Source: an uncultured Bacteroidales bacterium (GTDB lineage Bacteria > Bacteroidota > Bacteroidia > Bacteroidales > P3). Taken from it: a stretch of DNA of 64,000 nt. The notes beneath the pieces are model-generated. The model searched no databases. It was given only the letters and a program-made list of their open reading frames with translations, and was not told where the DNA came from. Position 1 is the stretch's first letter. Each line of letters begins with the position of its first letter. Of the stretch, positions 18,001 to 27,940 are shown piece after piece. The position numbers were made by a program, and so were the translations under genes. Where the stretch lies: assembly GCA_947175635.1 (NCBI GenBank), contig CAMWNM010000002.1, forward strand, positions 1 to 64,000, in the 5' to 3' direction.

Positions 18001-19221
18001 ATGAATTGGCAGAATCTGATGCAAATGGCCCTGAAATCGTTGAGAAACAATAAATTCCGTTGTTTCCTAACGATGCTGGGCATCATCATCGGGGTGTCGT
18101 CGGTAATTACGATGCTGGCTATCGGCCAGGGTTCCAAAAGGAGTATCCAGGCGCAGATTTCCGAAATGGGTTCCAACGTGATTATGGTTTTTCCCGGCAA
18201 CCGACGGGCGGGAGGGGTAAGGCTCAGTGCGTCCGACATGCAGACCCTCAAGATAAAAGATTACGAGGATATCAGGAAAGAAGCCACCTTGCTACGCCTT
18301 GTCTCCCCCATGGCCAACAGCAGCGGACAGTTTATATATGGCGCCAAGAATACACCGTCCACCCTATACGGTGTAAATTGCGAATATCCCGAAATACGCC
18401 GTCTGGAAGTGGAACAGGGGGAAATGTTTACCGAAGACGATCTACGCTCCCTGGCCAAGGTGTGTGTCGTGGGGCAGACGGTGGTGGACAATCTGTTTGA
18501 GCCGGGCGAGGAAGTGTTGGGAAAAACCATCCGTTTCAATGCCACGCCTTTCAAAATCATAGGCGTGCTGAAGAAAAAAGGCTACAACAGCATGGGGCAG
18601 GATCAAGACGACTTGGTATTGGCCCCCTATACCTCGGTGCAGAAACGTATCTTGGCCGTTACCTATTTCAGAAGCCTTTATGCCAGTGCCGTTGAGGAAG
18701 ACGAAAGCCAGGCGGCCATTGCCGAGATCACGGCCATTCTGCGGCGCAACCACCAATTGCAGGCAGGGCAGGAAAACGATTTCGAGGTGCGTTCACAGGA
18801 AGAGATAAGCCAGATGCTGAGTTCCACCACCAACCTGCTTACCGTGCTTTTGGCCAGTATCGCCGGTATCTCGCTCTTGGTGGGGGGGATCGGTATCATG
18901 AACATCATGTATGTATCGGTAACCGAGAGAACCAAGGAAATAGGTCTCCGGCTTTCTATCGGTGCCAAAGGCAATCATATTCTGCGGCAGTTTCTGATAG
19001 AGTCGGTGTTTATCAGCATCAGCGGAGGCATTATCGGTGTGATTCTGGGATGTCTGGCTTCTTTGCTGGTGAAAAAAGTGGCCGGATGGCCGGTGTTCGT
19101 GCAGCCGTGGTCGGTGTTGCTGGCCTTTGCCGTGTGCACCGTCACGGGGGTTTTCTTCGGATGGTATCCGGCAAAAAAGGCCGCCAATCTGGATCCCATC
19201 GAGGCACTCCGTTACGAATAG
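18001..19221 (+). CDS. ABC transporter permease (MacB/FtsX type)
   Basis: 'NNKFRCFLTMLGIIIGVSSVITMLAIGQGSK', 'VGGIGIMNIMYVSVTERTKEIGLRLSIGA'. Confidence 0.95.
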   Translation: MNWQNLMQMALKSLRNNKFRCFLTMLGIIIGVSSVITMLAIGQGSKRSIQAQISEMGSNVIMVFPGNRRAGGVRLSASDMQTLKIKDYEDIRKEATLLRLVSPMANSSGQFIYGAKNTPSTLYGVNCEYPEIRRLEVEQGEMFTEDDLRSLAKVCVVGQTVVDNLFEPGEEVLGKTIRFNATPFKIIGVLKKKGYNSMGQDQDDLVLAPYTSVQKRILAVTYFRSLYASAVEEDESQAAIAEITAILRRNHQLQAGQENDFEVRSQEEISQMLSSTTNLLTVLLASIAGISLLVGGIGIMNIMYVSVTERTKEIGLRLSIGAKGNHILRQFLIESVFISISGGIIGVILGCLASLLVKKVAGWPVFVQPWSVLLAFAVCTVTGVFFGWYPAKKAANLDPIEALRYE

Positions 19222-19234
19222 CCACAAATTTTCT

Positions 19235-19242
19235 TAGTTTTG
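19235..19242 (+). promoter_or_regulatory. -7 element TAGTTTTG upstream of the sensor kinase
   Basis: Match to TAnnTTTG, 9 nt before ATG 19251. Confidence 0.4.
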
Positions 19243-19250
19243 CAAGTATC

Positions 19251-20339
19251 ATGAATGAAAAAAAATATCGCTGGATCAACCTTTGCGTCCATGCGGCCGT
19301 ATGGCTTTTTTTCTTTTTGTGGCCTTGGCTGATCTTCCATACGGAAATGCCTCGTTTCGAGCGTTTTTACGTACGCTATGTCATTTTCCCCTGCATGGCC
19401 GTATTGGTATTTTACCTCAATTACAGCCGCTGGATACGCCGGTATTTCTTTACCCATCGCATGTGGCTTTTCTGGTTGTGCAATATCTTGATTATCGCTT
19501 TCTCCATCTCCATGATCCATCTTTGGCAGAAAGAAATAACCGACTGGCTCTACGGTCCGCCCAGCCATCGGCCGCCGACATTCAAACCACAGTGGTATTT
19601 CGTATCCCAGAATTTTCTCAACCTGCTGATGGTAGTGGTGGTGGCGTTGGTGGTACGGCTGTGGGGACGCTGGTACAAGACCGAAATAGACCGGCAGTCT
19701 CTGGCCAAGGAAAAGAATCTGGCCGAACTCAAAAACCTAAAGAGCCAATTGCACCCGCATTTCCTATTCAACACGCTCAACAACATCTACGCGCTTATCT
19801 CCATCGAACCGGAAAAAGCCAAAACGGCCGTATACGACTTGGGCGGGCTCTTGCGCTACGTACTGAAAGAAAGCGATCGGGAAAAAGTTCCCTTCAAAGA
19901 CGAGGTGGCGTTTATGAACAGCTACATCGCGCTCATGCGGATCCGGCTCAATCCCGAGACCGCCCTTTTCGTGGAATTGCCGACAGAGAATGAAGCCGAA
20001 AACTATCAAGTACCGCCCCTGCTGTACATCAATCTGATTGAAAACGCATTCAAATACGGGTTGAGCGCACGGAATTCGTTCATCGACATCCGTCTCGGCA
20101 TTGAAAGTGCGGGCACGCGGCTGCGCTTCCAGTGCCGCAACACGGTGGCGCCGCACGACGGCAGGGAAAGTCTGCTGCAACAAGACACGGGCGTAGGCTT
20201 GTCAAATCTCAGAAAACGTTTGGAATACATTTACAAAACGGGATACCGCTTCCATACCGGCGAAAACCAAGGTATTTATTTGGCCGAACTGGATATTCCC
20301 CTCGAAAAAACCGATACCGTATGCGTTTGCAATGCGTAG
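19251..20339 (+). CDS. LytS/YpdA-family sensor histidine kinase
   Basis: 'LKNLKSQLHPHFLFNTLNNIYALI', 'VPPLLYINLIENAFKYGL'; ORF track start 19050 is upstream of the likely ATG. Confidence 0.9.
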   Translation: MNEKKYRWINLCVHAAVWLFFFLWPWLIFHTEMPRFERFYVRYVIFPCMAVLVFYLNYSRWIRRYFFTHRMWLFWLCNILIIAFSISMIHLWQKEITDWLYGPPSHRPPTFKPQWYFVSQNFLNLLMVVVVALVVRLWGRWYKTEIDRQSLAKEKNLAELKNLKSQLHPHFLFNTLNNIYALISIEPEKAKTAVYDLGGLLRYVLKESDREKVPFKDEVAFMNSYIALMRIRLNPETALFVELPTENEAENYQVPPLLYINLIENAFKYGLSARNSFIDIRLGIESAGTRLRFQCRNTVAPHDGRESLLQQDTGVGLSNLRKRLEYIYKTGYRFHTGENQGIYLAELDIPLEKTDTVCVCNA

Positions 20340-21109
20340 TGGCAGACGATGAACCTCTGGCTCTGAAGATGATGGCTGCCTATGTGAAGAAAACCCCTTT
20401 TCTGGAACTGGCCGGCGCGTTTTCAAACAGCGTGGAGGCCTTGGCGTTTTTACAGTCCAACACCGTGCATGTGGCCTTTCTCGATATACAGATGCCCGAT
20501 TTGAACGGATTGGAATTAGGGGCGCTTCTTGCCGGAAAAGAAACCCGCCTGATTTACGTAACCGCCTATGAGCAATATGCCTTGGAGGGATTTAAGGCGG
20601 ATGCTTTGGATTATCTACTTAAACCCGTAAGCTACAACGATTTCTTACGCGCCGCACAAAGGGCGCAGCGTTGGTTCGGGCGCGGAAACACAACCGCTTT
20701 GCCTCAAGTTGCCGAGGAAACACAGGTAATCAGACCCGATCTGAGTGAACACGAAAGCTTTTTTGTAAGGGCCGATTACCGTTGGGTACATATCCGCATG
20801 GAAGATATCCTCTATGTGGAAAGCGACAAGGATTACGTAAAAATATATCTCGATCCCGCCGGCCAATCGCGTCAGGACACCCCCGGCTCCCCTTTCTGCG
20901 TGATGACCTTGCAGTGCATGAAAGTGTTGGAAGACAAACTGTCGGGAAAACAGTTCCTGCGCGTTCACCGCTCTTACCTCATCAATGCCGCCCGCGTGGT
21001 CAGCATCGAAAAGAACAAGGTGATTTTCACGGACGGCCAAAGCGTGCCTGTTTCTGATTCTTATAAACCCGTTCTGGATGCATACATCGCCCAACGAAGC
21101 CTGTCGTAG
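20321..21109 (+). CDS. LytTR-family response regulator
   Basis: 'MRLQCVVADDEPLALKMM', 'VAFLDIQMPDLNGLELG', LytTR 'ILYVESDKDYVKIYLD...LRVHRSYLINAARV'. Confidence 0.93.
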   Translation: MRLQCVVADDEPLALKMMAAYVKKTPFLELAGAFSNSVEALAFLQSNTVHVAFLDIQMPDLNGLELGALLAGKETRLIYVTAYEQYALEGFKADALDYLLKPVSYNDFLRAAQRAQRWFGRGNTTALPQVAEETQVIRPDLSEHESFFVRADYRWVHIRMEDILYVESDKDYVKIYLDPAGQSRQDTPGSPFCVMTLQCMKVLEDKLSGKQFLRVHRSYLINAARVVSIEKNKVIFTDGQSVPVSDSYKPVLDAYIAQRSLS

Positions 21110-21118
21110 CGAAAGTTC

Positions 21119-21126
21119 TATATTTG
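21119..21126 (+). promoter_or_regulatory. -7 element TATATTTG upstream of mnmA
   Basis: Match to TAnnTTTG, 17 nt before ATG 21143. Confidence 0.5.
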
Positions 21127-21142
21127 ATGTAACTTTACACGC

Positions 21143-22339
21143 ATGACACGCATCGCTGCTTTGGTTTCGGGCGGAGTGGACTCTTCGGTTGTGGTTCACC
21201 GCCTGAAAGAAATGGGCTACGACCCTCACATTTTCTATATCCGTATCGGAATGGAGCAGGAAGACGGTTTTATCGACTGCCCGAGCGAAGAGGATATTGA
21301 ACTCACTACCTATATCGCCAAAAAATACGGCTGCCGCTTCGACATCGTTCCCCTGCACCGTGAGTATTGGGACAACGTGGTGAAATACACCATCGACACC
21401 GTAAAACGCGGCCTTACGCCCAATCCGGACATGATGTGCAACAAGCTCATCAAATTCGGCGCTTTTGAAGAAAAATACGGTAAAGAATTCGACCGGATCG
21501 CCACCGGACACTACGCCACCACGAGTGTTTTCAACAAAGCCGACATTCCTCTTCTGAAGGACTGTTACCAAAACAGCCGCCCCTGTACGGTTCAGCCGCG
21601 GGAAAAAGACAGGATTGAGGCCTTGCCGGAAAACCAAACGGTATTTTTAAGCACGGCTAAAGACCCGGTGAAAGACCAAACCGATTTTCTGGGGCAAATC
21701 ACGCACAGCCAGCTTGCCAAACTGGTGTTTCCCATAGGCGGCCTGATGAAACAGGAAGTGAGGGCCATCGCCGAAGCAGCCAAACTGCCCAGCGCCGCCC
21801 GCAAAGACAGCCAGGGCATCTGCTTTTTGGGAAAAATCGACTATAACGATTTCATCAGACGTTATCTCGGGGTGAAAATAGGCCCGATCATCGAGAAGGA
21901 AACGGGAAAACGCCTCGGCTATCACCACGGATTCTGGTTCCACACCATCGGGCAACGCAAGGGGCTTGGCTTGAGCGGAGGGCCTTGGTATGTGATTGAG
22001 AAAGACATTCCGCAGAACATCCTGTACGTGTCGAAAGGATTCCAGACCCCGGCCCAGTACGGAAAGACCATCCGGCTGAGCGGTTTCCGGTTCATGGGGG
22101 AACCCTTGTTTGAGCCGCCTTTGGCCGAAACCCTGCCGCAAGACGCCATTCATATCAGTTTCAAAATCCGGCACACGCCCGAATTCACTTCGGGAAAACT
22201 GTATCAATCGCCAAACGGCCTATGGGTTATCGAAGCCGCGCAGCCCGTTCAAGGAATCGCCGCCGGACAATTCGGGGTGCTCTATACGCCCGACAACCGG
22301 ATCTGTCTGGGAAGCGGGGTGATTTTCGGAGGCGAATAA
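21143..22339 (+). CDS. mnmA: tRNA-specific 2-thiouridylase
   Basis: '[22 protein letters not shown]', '[17 protein letters not shown]', 'ATGHYATT', 'DSQGICFLG', '[24 protein letters not shown]'. Confidence 0.94.
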   Translation: MTRIAALVSGGVDSSVVVHRLKEMGYDPHIFYIRIGMEQEDGFIDCPSEEDIELTTYIAKKYGCRFDIVPLHREYWDNVVKYTIDTVKRGLTPNPDMMCNKLIKFGAFEEKYGKEFDRIATGHYATTSVFNKADIPLLKDCYQNSRPCTVQPREKDRIEALPENQTVFLSTAKDPVKDQTDFLGQITHSQLAKLVFPIGGLMKQEVRAIAEAAKLPSAARKDSQGICFLGKIDYNDFIRRYLGVKIGPIIEKETGKRLGYHHGFWFHTIGQRKGLGLSGGPWYVIEKDIPQNILYVSKGFQTPAQYGKTIRLSGFRFMGEPLFEPPLAETLPQDAIHISFKIRHTPEFTSGKLYQSPNGLWVIEAAQPVQGIAAGQFGVLYTPDNRICLGSGVIFGGE

Positions 22340-22452
22340 CCGGATCATACGTTGCCGAAAAGCCGCTTTATTGGCCTTTTCCAAATCGAGTTGCCTACGG
22401 AACGATTCTGCGGCAAGGTTTATTTCCTGCCGTCCGCTACGGGGAAAATTAC

Positions 22453-22460
22453 TATATTTG
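22453..22460 (+). promoter_or_regulatory. -7 element TATATTTG upstream of iorA
   Basis: Match to TAnnTTTG. Confidence 0.5.
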
Positions 22461-22525
22461 TTCCCATTGCCGTTCTGCGGCAAACCGCCTCTTTCGTGCA
22501 GTTTGCGGCCAATGGTTTCAGGAAT

Positions 22526-24163
22526 ATGAAAAACAACACACATACCATGCAAAAACTACTCCTTCTCGGCGATGAAGCCATCGCCCAGGGCGCATTGGAC
22601 GCCGGCATCTCCGGTGTCTATGCCTATCCGGGAACTCCCAGTACGGAGATCACCGAATACATCCAACATTCCAAGAAAGCCAAGGAAGAAGGCATCCACT
22701 GCACATGGAGCGCCAACGAGAAAACGGCCATGGAAGAAGCCATCGGCGTTTCCTATACCGGAAAACGCGCCTTGGTGTGCATGAAGCACGTTGGCCTGAA
22801 CGTGGCCGCGGACCCCTTCACCAACTCGGCCATTACCGGTGCCAACGGCGGATTGGTGTATCTGATTGCCGACGACCCCTCGATGCATTCCTCGCAAGAT
22901 GAGCAGGATTCCCGCTACTACGCCCGCTTCGCGCAGATTCCGTGTCTGGAACCCTCCAACCAACAGGAAGCCTACGACATGATCCGCTATGCTTTCGACC
23001 TTTCCGAAAACCTGCATACACCCGTGCTTTTCCGTGTCACCACACGCATGGCCCATTCCCGCAGCGGCGTGGAACTGCGCGAATGCCGCGCCCAGAACGA
23101 AATAAAGCTGGATCCCAATCCCAAACGCTTCATCCTTCTGCCGGCAAACGCACGGATGCTGTATAAGGAACTGTTGGGCAAACAGGCCGAATTCGAGAAA
23201 CGCGCGTTTTCCGACGGATTCAACCGCTACGAAGATGGCTCGGACAAGAAACTGGGCATCATTGCCTGCGGTATCGGATACAACTACCTGCTCGAGAATT
23301 TCGAAGGGGGAAAATGCCCTTATCCGGTTCTCAAGATAAGCCAATACCCTATTCCCCGCGAATGGGTGAAAAAGTTGATGCGCGAATGCGATAAGGTGAT
23401 GGTGGTGGAAGAAGGCTATCCCATTTATGAAGAACTGATTCGCGGTTATCTCGATGAAAGCGGAAAAATCCTGGGTCGCCTGGACGGAACGCTTCCCCGC
23501 GACGGCGAACTCAATCCCAATATCCTGGCCAAAGCGCTGGGCTTGCCCAAAACATGCGGAGAACCCGTACCCGATGTGGTGGTGGCCCGTCCGCCTTCGC
23601 TTTGCGTAGGCTGTCCGCACGTGGATTCGTACACCGCCCTCAACGAGGCGATGCAGGAATTCGGAAAAGGGCATGTTTTTGCCGATATCGGTTGCTATAC
23701 GCTGGGGGCGCTGCCTCCCTACAATGCTATTTATTCCACGGTAGACATGGGCGCCTCGATCACCATGGCGAAAGGGGCCGCCGATTCGGGTTTCCTCCCC
23801 GCCGTGGCCGTTATCGGAGACTCCACCTTTACCCATTCGGGTATGACCGGGCTATTGGATGCGGTCAACGAAAAGACGCCCGTTACCGTGATGATTCTGG
23901 ACAACTCCACTACCGGCATGACGGGCGGACAGGATTCGGCCGCTTTCGGCAAAATCGAAGCCATCTGCATGGGATTGGGTGTGGAAAAAGAACATATCCG
24001 TGTTCTCAAGCCGCTTAAGAACCATCATGAGGAAAACGTACGGATCATCAAGGAAGAAATCGCCTATCAAGGCGTTTCGGTGATCGTTCCCCGCAGGGAG
24101 TGCATCCAGACGGCCGCCCGCCGCGTGAAAGCCGCCGCCAAAGCCAAAAGCGAGGGCAAATAA
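22526..24163 (+). CDS. iorA: Indolepyruvate ferredoxin oxidoreductase, alpha subunit
   Basis: 'GISGVYAYPGTPSTEITEYI', 'MKHVGLNVAADPF', 'FADIGCYTLGALPPYNAIYSTVDMGASI', 'VIGDSTFTHSGMTGLLDAV'. Confidence 0.93.
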   Translation: MKNNTHTMQKLLLLGDEAIAQGALDAGISGVYAYPGTPSTEITEYIQHSKKAKEEGIHCTWSANEKTAMEEAIGVSYTGKRALVCMKHVGLNVAADPFTNSAITGANGGLVYLIADDPSMHSSQDEQDSRYYARFAQIPCLEPSNQQEAYDMIRYAFDLSENLHTPVLFRVTTRMAHSRSGVELRECRAQNEIKLDPNPKRFILLPANARMLYKELLGKQAEFEKRAFSDGFNRYEDGSDKKLGIIACGIGYNYLLENFEGGKCPYPVLKISQYPIPREWVKKLMRECDKVMVVEEGYPIYEELIRGYLDESGKILGRLDGTLPRDGELNPNILAKALGLPKTCGEPVPDVVVARPPSLCVGCPHVDSYTALNEAMQEFGKGHVFADIGCYTLGALPPYNAIYSTVDMGASITMAKGAADSGFLPAVAVIGDSTFTHSGMTGLLDAVNEKTPVTVMILDNSTTGMTGGQDSAAFGKIEAICMGLGVEKEHIRVLKPLKNHHEENVRIIKEEIAYQGVSVIVPRRECIQTAARRVKAAAKAKSEGK

Positions 24164-24191
24164 AAGTACGCACCGCTAAAAATCAAAACGT

Positions 24192-24764
24192 ATGAAAACA
24201 GACATCATATTAGCCGGCGTGGGAGGACAAGGTATCCTTTCCATCGCCACCGTTATCGGTCGTGTAGCCGTTGCCAACGGCATGTATCTCAAGCAGGCCG
24301 AAGTTCACGGAATGAGCCAGAGAGGCGGGGATGTACAGTCCCACCTGCGCATCTCCACCGATCCTATTGCCTCCGACCTGATTCCCGAAGGCAAAGCCGA
24401 CCTGATTATCTCGGTGGAACCCATGGAAGCCTTGCGCTACCTGCCTATGCTGCACGAGGGCGGTTGGATCGTCACCAACACCGAACCCTTCAAGAATGTT
24501 CCCAACTATCCCTCGGACGATGCCTTGACCGCGGCACTGGCCAAAGTGAAGAACATCGTGGCGTTCAACGCCGATGCACTGGCCAAGGAAATCAATGCGC
24601 CCCGTTCGGCCAACATGGTTATCCTAGGTGCGGCCGCCGACAAACTGGGGTTGGCCTACGAAGAAATCGAGAAAGCCATCCGGGCCATCTTCGGCAGTAA
24701 AGGCGAAGAAATCGTGGAAACCAACCTCAAGGCACTGGCTTTGGGTCGGGAACAGGCCAGGTAA
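24192..24764 (+). CDS. iorB: Indolepyruvate oxidoreductase, beta subunit
   Basis: 'ILAGVGGQGILSIATVIGRVA', 'QAEVHGMSQRGGDVQSHLRI'. Confidence 0.93.
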   Translation: MKTDIILAGVGGQGILSIATVIGRVAVANGMYLKQAEVHGMSQRGGDVQSHLRISTDPIASDLIPEGKADLIISVEPMEALRYLPMLHEGGWIVTNTEPFKNVPNYPSDDALTAALAKVKNIVAFNADALAKEINAPRSANMVILGAAADKLGLAYEEIEKAIRAIFGSKGEEIVETNLKALALGREQAR

Positions 24765-24805
24765 ACCGGCCGGCGACCTCAGACAGGATGCTGCTGAAAA
24801 CTGAA

Positions 24806-24850
24806 CGACCCTCGAAAGTTGAACGGAAAACTTTCGGGGGTCTTTTCTTT
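24806..24850 (+). terminator. Rho-independent terminator after iorB
   Basis: gaccctcgaaagttgaacggaaaactttcgggggtcttttctttt. Confidence 0.7.
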
Positions 24851-24990
24851 TCGGAGCGTCCTTTTTTTGTAAGCACACGGTCTGCATCGGCTTTTCCAAC
24901 GAAGAATCCGCAATTTTGGTAAGTAAATCTGTAATATGTCTTATCTTCCATCGGCTTTTCCTCTGTACTTTCGTGTCTTACGTGCAGAAA

Positions 24991-26934
24991 ATGGAACGAA
25001 AGGAATCTTACACAAGCGTAAAAAACATACTTCAGCCAGCCCTCTGGACATGCTGTATATTCCTTTCCGGCATAGCGGCGGCGCAGAACGACACAAGCGA
25101 GGTTACTCAGTTTTTTTTGCTGGATGAAGTGGTGATTACCGGAACGCGGAATCAGACCGATGTACGTCATTTATCGCAAACCGTATCGGTGATCGGAAGA
25201 GAGGCGATCGAAAACGATACGCGCCCGTCATTGTTGCCGCTTCTCTCCGAACAGGTTCCGGGGCTATTCACCACCGCACGCGGAACAATGGGCTATGGCG
25301 TTTCCGACGGTGCGGCAGGTGGCATATCCTTGCGCGGGCTCTCGGGCGGCAACGCAAGAATGATGGTTCTCGTTGACGGGCATCCGCAGTATGCCGGCAT
25401 TTTCGGCCACCCCATATCGGATGCGTACCAGTCTTGGCTTACCGATCAGGTTGAAGTGCTGAGAGGACCGGCCTCGGTGCTTTACGGATCCAATGCGATG
25501 GGCGGCGTGGTCAATATCGTAACCCGTAAAATGAAAGAGAACGGTGTGCGTACCCATCTCCATGCCGGCTATGGGTCGTACAACACGCTTGAAACCGAAC
25601 TGACCAACATGGTGCGCAAAGGACGTTTTTCGGCGGTGGTCGGCGGCTCCTACAACCGCACCGACGGCCATCGTGAGAACATGCCTTTTGAACAATACGG
25701 CGGTTACGCCAAGCTGGGCTATGAACTGACGGAGCACTGGAACACTTACGCGGATGTAAACCTAACCCATTTCAACGCCACCTATCCCGGACCTGTATCC
25801 GCCCCCCTGCTGGAAGGAGACCAACGCATCACCCGCGGCATGGCTTCCTTGGCCATAGAAAACCGCTACGAAAAAACGTCGGGCGCCATAAGTCTCTTCT
25901 ACAACTGGGGGAACCACTGGATCAACGACGGGTACACACCCAGTGCTGGGGAAAGCCCTCAGGAGGGCCGGTTCAACTCGTTCGACGATATGATGGGCAT
26001 ATCGATATATCAAAGCACGCGGTTCTTCAAAGGAAACCGCATCACGATAGGCTTCGACTGGTTCCGTTACGGAGGCCAGGCATGGACGGATTATGTAATG
26101 GGACCGAATGCCGGAACACGGCAGGATCTCGTGGACAGACATGAGAACGAAGTGGCGGGCTACCTGGACTTCCGGCAAAACTTCGGATCATGGCTGACAT
26201 TCAATGCCGGATTGCGGGTGGACCACCATTCGCGCGTGGGGACGGAATGGATACCCCAAGCCGGACTTGCCTTTCACCTGCCCAAGTCCATAGAAATGAA
26301 GGTGTCGGCCGGTAAAGGTTTCCGTTATCCCGTCTTGCGCGAAATGTACATGTTTCCGCCGCAGAACCCCAACCTGAAGCCGGAATCGATGTGGAACTAC
26401 GAAATCGCCTTTTCCCAAAAACTGATAGGCGGCCGCCTTTCCTACGGTGTGAACATCTTCTATATCGACGGCAAGAACCTGATTATGCGCCTGCCCAATC
26501 CGAACGGCACCGGCTTCCTGAACCAAAACTCAGGCAAGATTCATCATACCGGCGTTGAAATTCAAGCGGCTTACCGCATCAATCCGCATTGGTCGGTCGA
26601 TGCCAACTACAGTTTTCTGTATATGGAACATCCTGTCGTTGCCGCCCCCGAACACAAACTCTATACCGGAGCCACTTTCTCGAAAGGATGTTGCAGCGTA
26701 TCGACCGGCGTTCAATATATCTCCGGACTCTATACTTCCGTTTCTCCCGTAGAGAAAGAAAGTTTCGTGTTGTGGAACCTGCGTGCCTCGTTCCATGTAG
26801 CCAAATGGATCGATATCTGGGCGAGGGGCGAGAACCTGTTGGCGCAAAAATATGAAATCAATGCCGGATACCCGATGCCGCGCACCACGGTGATGGCCGG
26901 TGTGAACATAAACATCCAATACCATAAAAAATGA
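24991..26934 (+). CDS. TonB-dependent outer membrane receptor
   Basis: Plug 'DEVVITGTRNQ...ISLRGLSGGNARMMVLVDGHPQYAG', 'EVLRGPASVLYGSNAMGGVVNIVTRK'; C-terminal beta-strand. Confidence 0.93.
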   Translation: MERKESYTSVKNILQPALWTCCIFLSGIAAAQNDTSEVTQFFLLDEVVITGTRNQTDVRHLSQTVSVIGREAIENDTRPSLLPLLSEQVPGLFTTARGTMGYGVSDGAAGGISLRGLSGGNARMMVLVDGHPQYAGIFGHPISDAYQSWLTDQVEVLRGPASVLYGSNAMGGVVNIVTRKMKENGVRTHLHAGYGSYNTLETELTNMVRKGRFSAVVGGSYNRTDGHRENMPFEQYGGYAKLGYELTEHWNTYADVNLTHFNATYPGPVSAPLLEGDQRITRGMASLAIENRYEKTSGAISLFYNWGNHWINDGYTPSAGESPQEGRFNSFDDMMGISIYQSTRFFKGNRITIGFDWFRYGGQAWTDYVMGPNAGTRQDLVDRHENEVAGYLDFRQNFGSWLTFNAGLRVDHHSRVGTEWIPQAGLAFHLPKSIEMKVSAGKGFRYPVLREMYMFPPQNPNLKPESMWNYEIAFSQKLIGGRLSYGVNIFYIDGKNLIMRLPNPNGTGFLNQNSGKIHHTGVEIQAAYRINPHWSVDANYSFLYMEHPVVAAPEHKLYTGATFSKGCCSVSTGVQYISGLYTSVSPVEKESFVLWNLRASFHVAKWIDIWARGENLLAQKYEINAGYPMPRTTVMAGVNINIQYHKK

Positions 26935-27932
26935 AACGGAATTCAATTATCTGCACCTTGGCATTCGCTTTCCTTTCTGCAGGATCAGCCTGCTCCTTCA
27001 CGCAACAAAAACCGGCAGACAAAACGGAGGAAACGCCGGATACCGAACAGCGGGAAACACCGAAAGTGTATATGTTCAAGGAAATTTCCCCGGAAAATCT
27101 TGTCAAAATCTACGAAGCACTGGGGCGTAAGGCCACCGGACGGGTGGCGGTGAAAATTTCCACCGGTGAACCGGGAGGTCATAATTTTCTGCAACCGACC
27201 TTGATCAAAGATCTCGTGCAGGCGGTGAAAGGCACCATTGTAGAATGCAATACGGCTTATGGCGGCAGACGCGCCGATACGGAGACGCATCGTAAAGCGG
27301 CCGCCGACCACGGTTTCATGGCTATCGCCGATGTGGATATCATGGATGCGGAGGGAGAAACGGAACTGCCGCTGACAGGAGGCAGACACCTAAGCCGGGA
27401 TATTGTAGGTTCCCACTATCCGGACTATGATTTCACCATCATCCTTTCGCATTTCAAAGGACATGCCATGGGCGGTTTCGGCGGGGCCATCAAGAATATG
27501 TCTATCGGCATCGCCTCCGCCAACGGAAAGGCCTACATCCACACCGCCGGGAAAGTTGCCGATCCGGGACAACTGTGGCAGAACCTGCCCGAACAAGATG
27601 TTTTTCTGGAATCGATGGCCGAGGCGGCAAAAGCCGTGGCCGACCATTGCGGCAACAACATTTTGTATATCAGCGTAGCCAACAACCTATCCGTGGACTG
27701 CGACTGCGATGCTTCTCCCGAAGATCCGGCAATGGGCGACATCGGCATCCTCGCTTCGCTCGACCCGGTAGCCTTGGATAAAGCCTGCACCGATCTCGTA
27801 CGGGATTCGGAAGACCATGGAAAGATACATCTTATCGAACGCATCGATTCACGCCACGGGATGCACACGCTGGACTATGCGGAAAAACTGGGTATGGGAA
27901 GCCAGCGATATGAACTTGTGCGGCTGGATTAG
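26931..27932 (+). CDS. DUF362 domain lipoprotein, coupled to the TonB receptor
   Basis: Lipobox-like 'FLSAGSAC'; 'VAVKISTGEPGGHNFLQPTLIKDLVQAVKGTIVECNTAYGGRR' and 'SHFKGHAMGGFGGAIKNMSIGIAS'; 4-bp overlap. Confidence 0.85.
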   Translation: MKRNSIICTLAFAFLSAGSACSFTQQKPADKTEETPDTEQRETPKVYMFKEISPENLVKIYEALGRKATGRVAVKISTGEPGGHNFLQPTLIKDLVQAVKGTIVECNTAYGGRRADTETHRKAAADHGFMAIADVDIMDAEGETELPLTGGRHLSRDIVGSHYPDYDFTIILSHFKGHAMGGFGGAIKNMSIGIASANGKAYIHTAGKVADPGQLWQNLPEQDVFLESMAEAAKAVADHCGNNILYISVANNLSVDCDCDASPEDPAMGDIGILASLDPVALDKACTDLVRDSEDHGKIHLIERIDSRHGMHTLDYAEKLGMGSQRYELVRLD

Positions 27933-27940
27933 AACCGCTT

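Noticed and set aside
22556-23836. 426-aa minus-strand ORF
   Set aside because: Antisense shadow of iorA.
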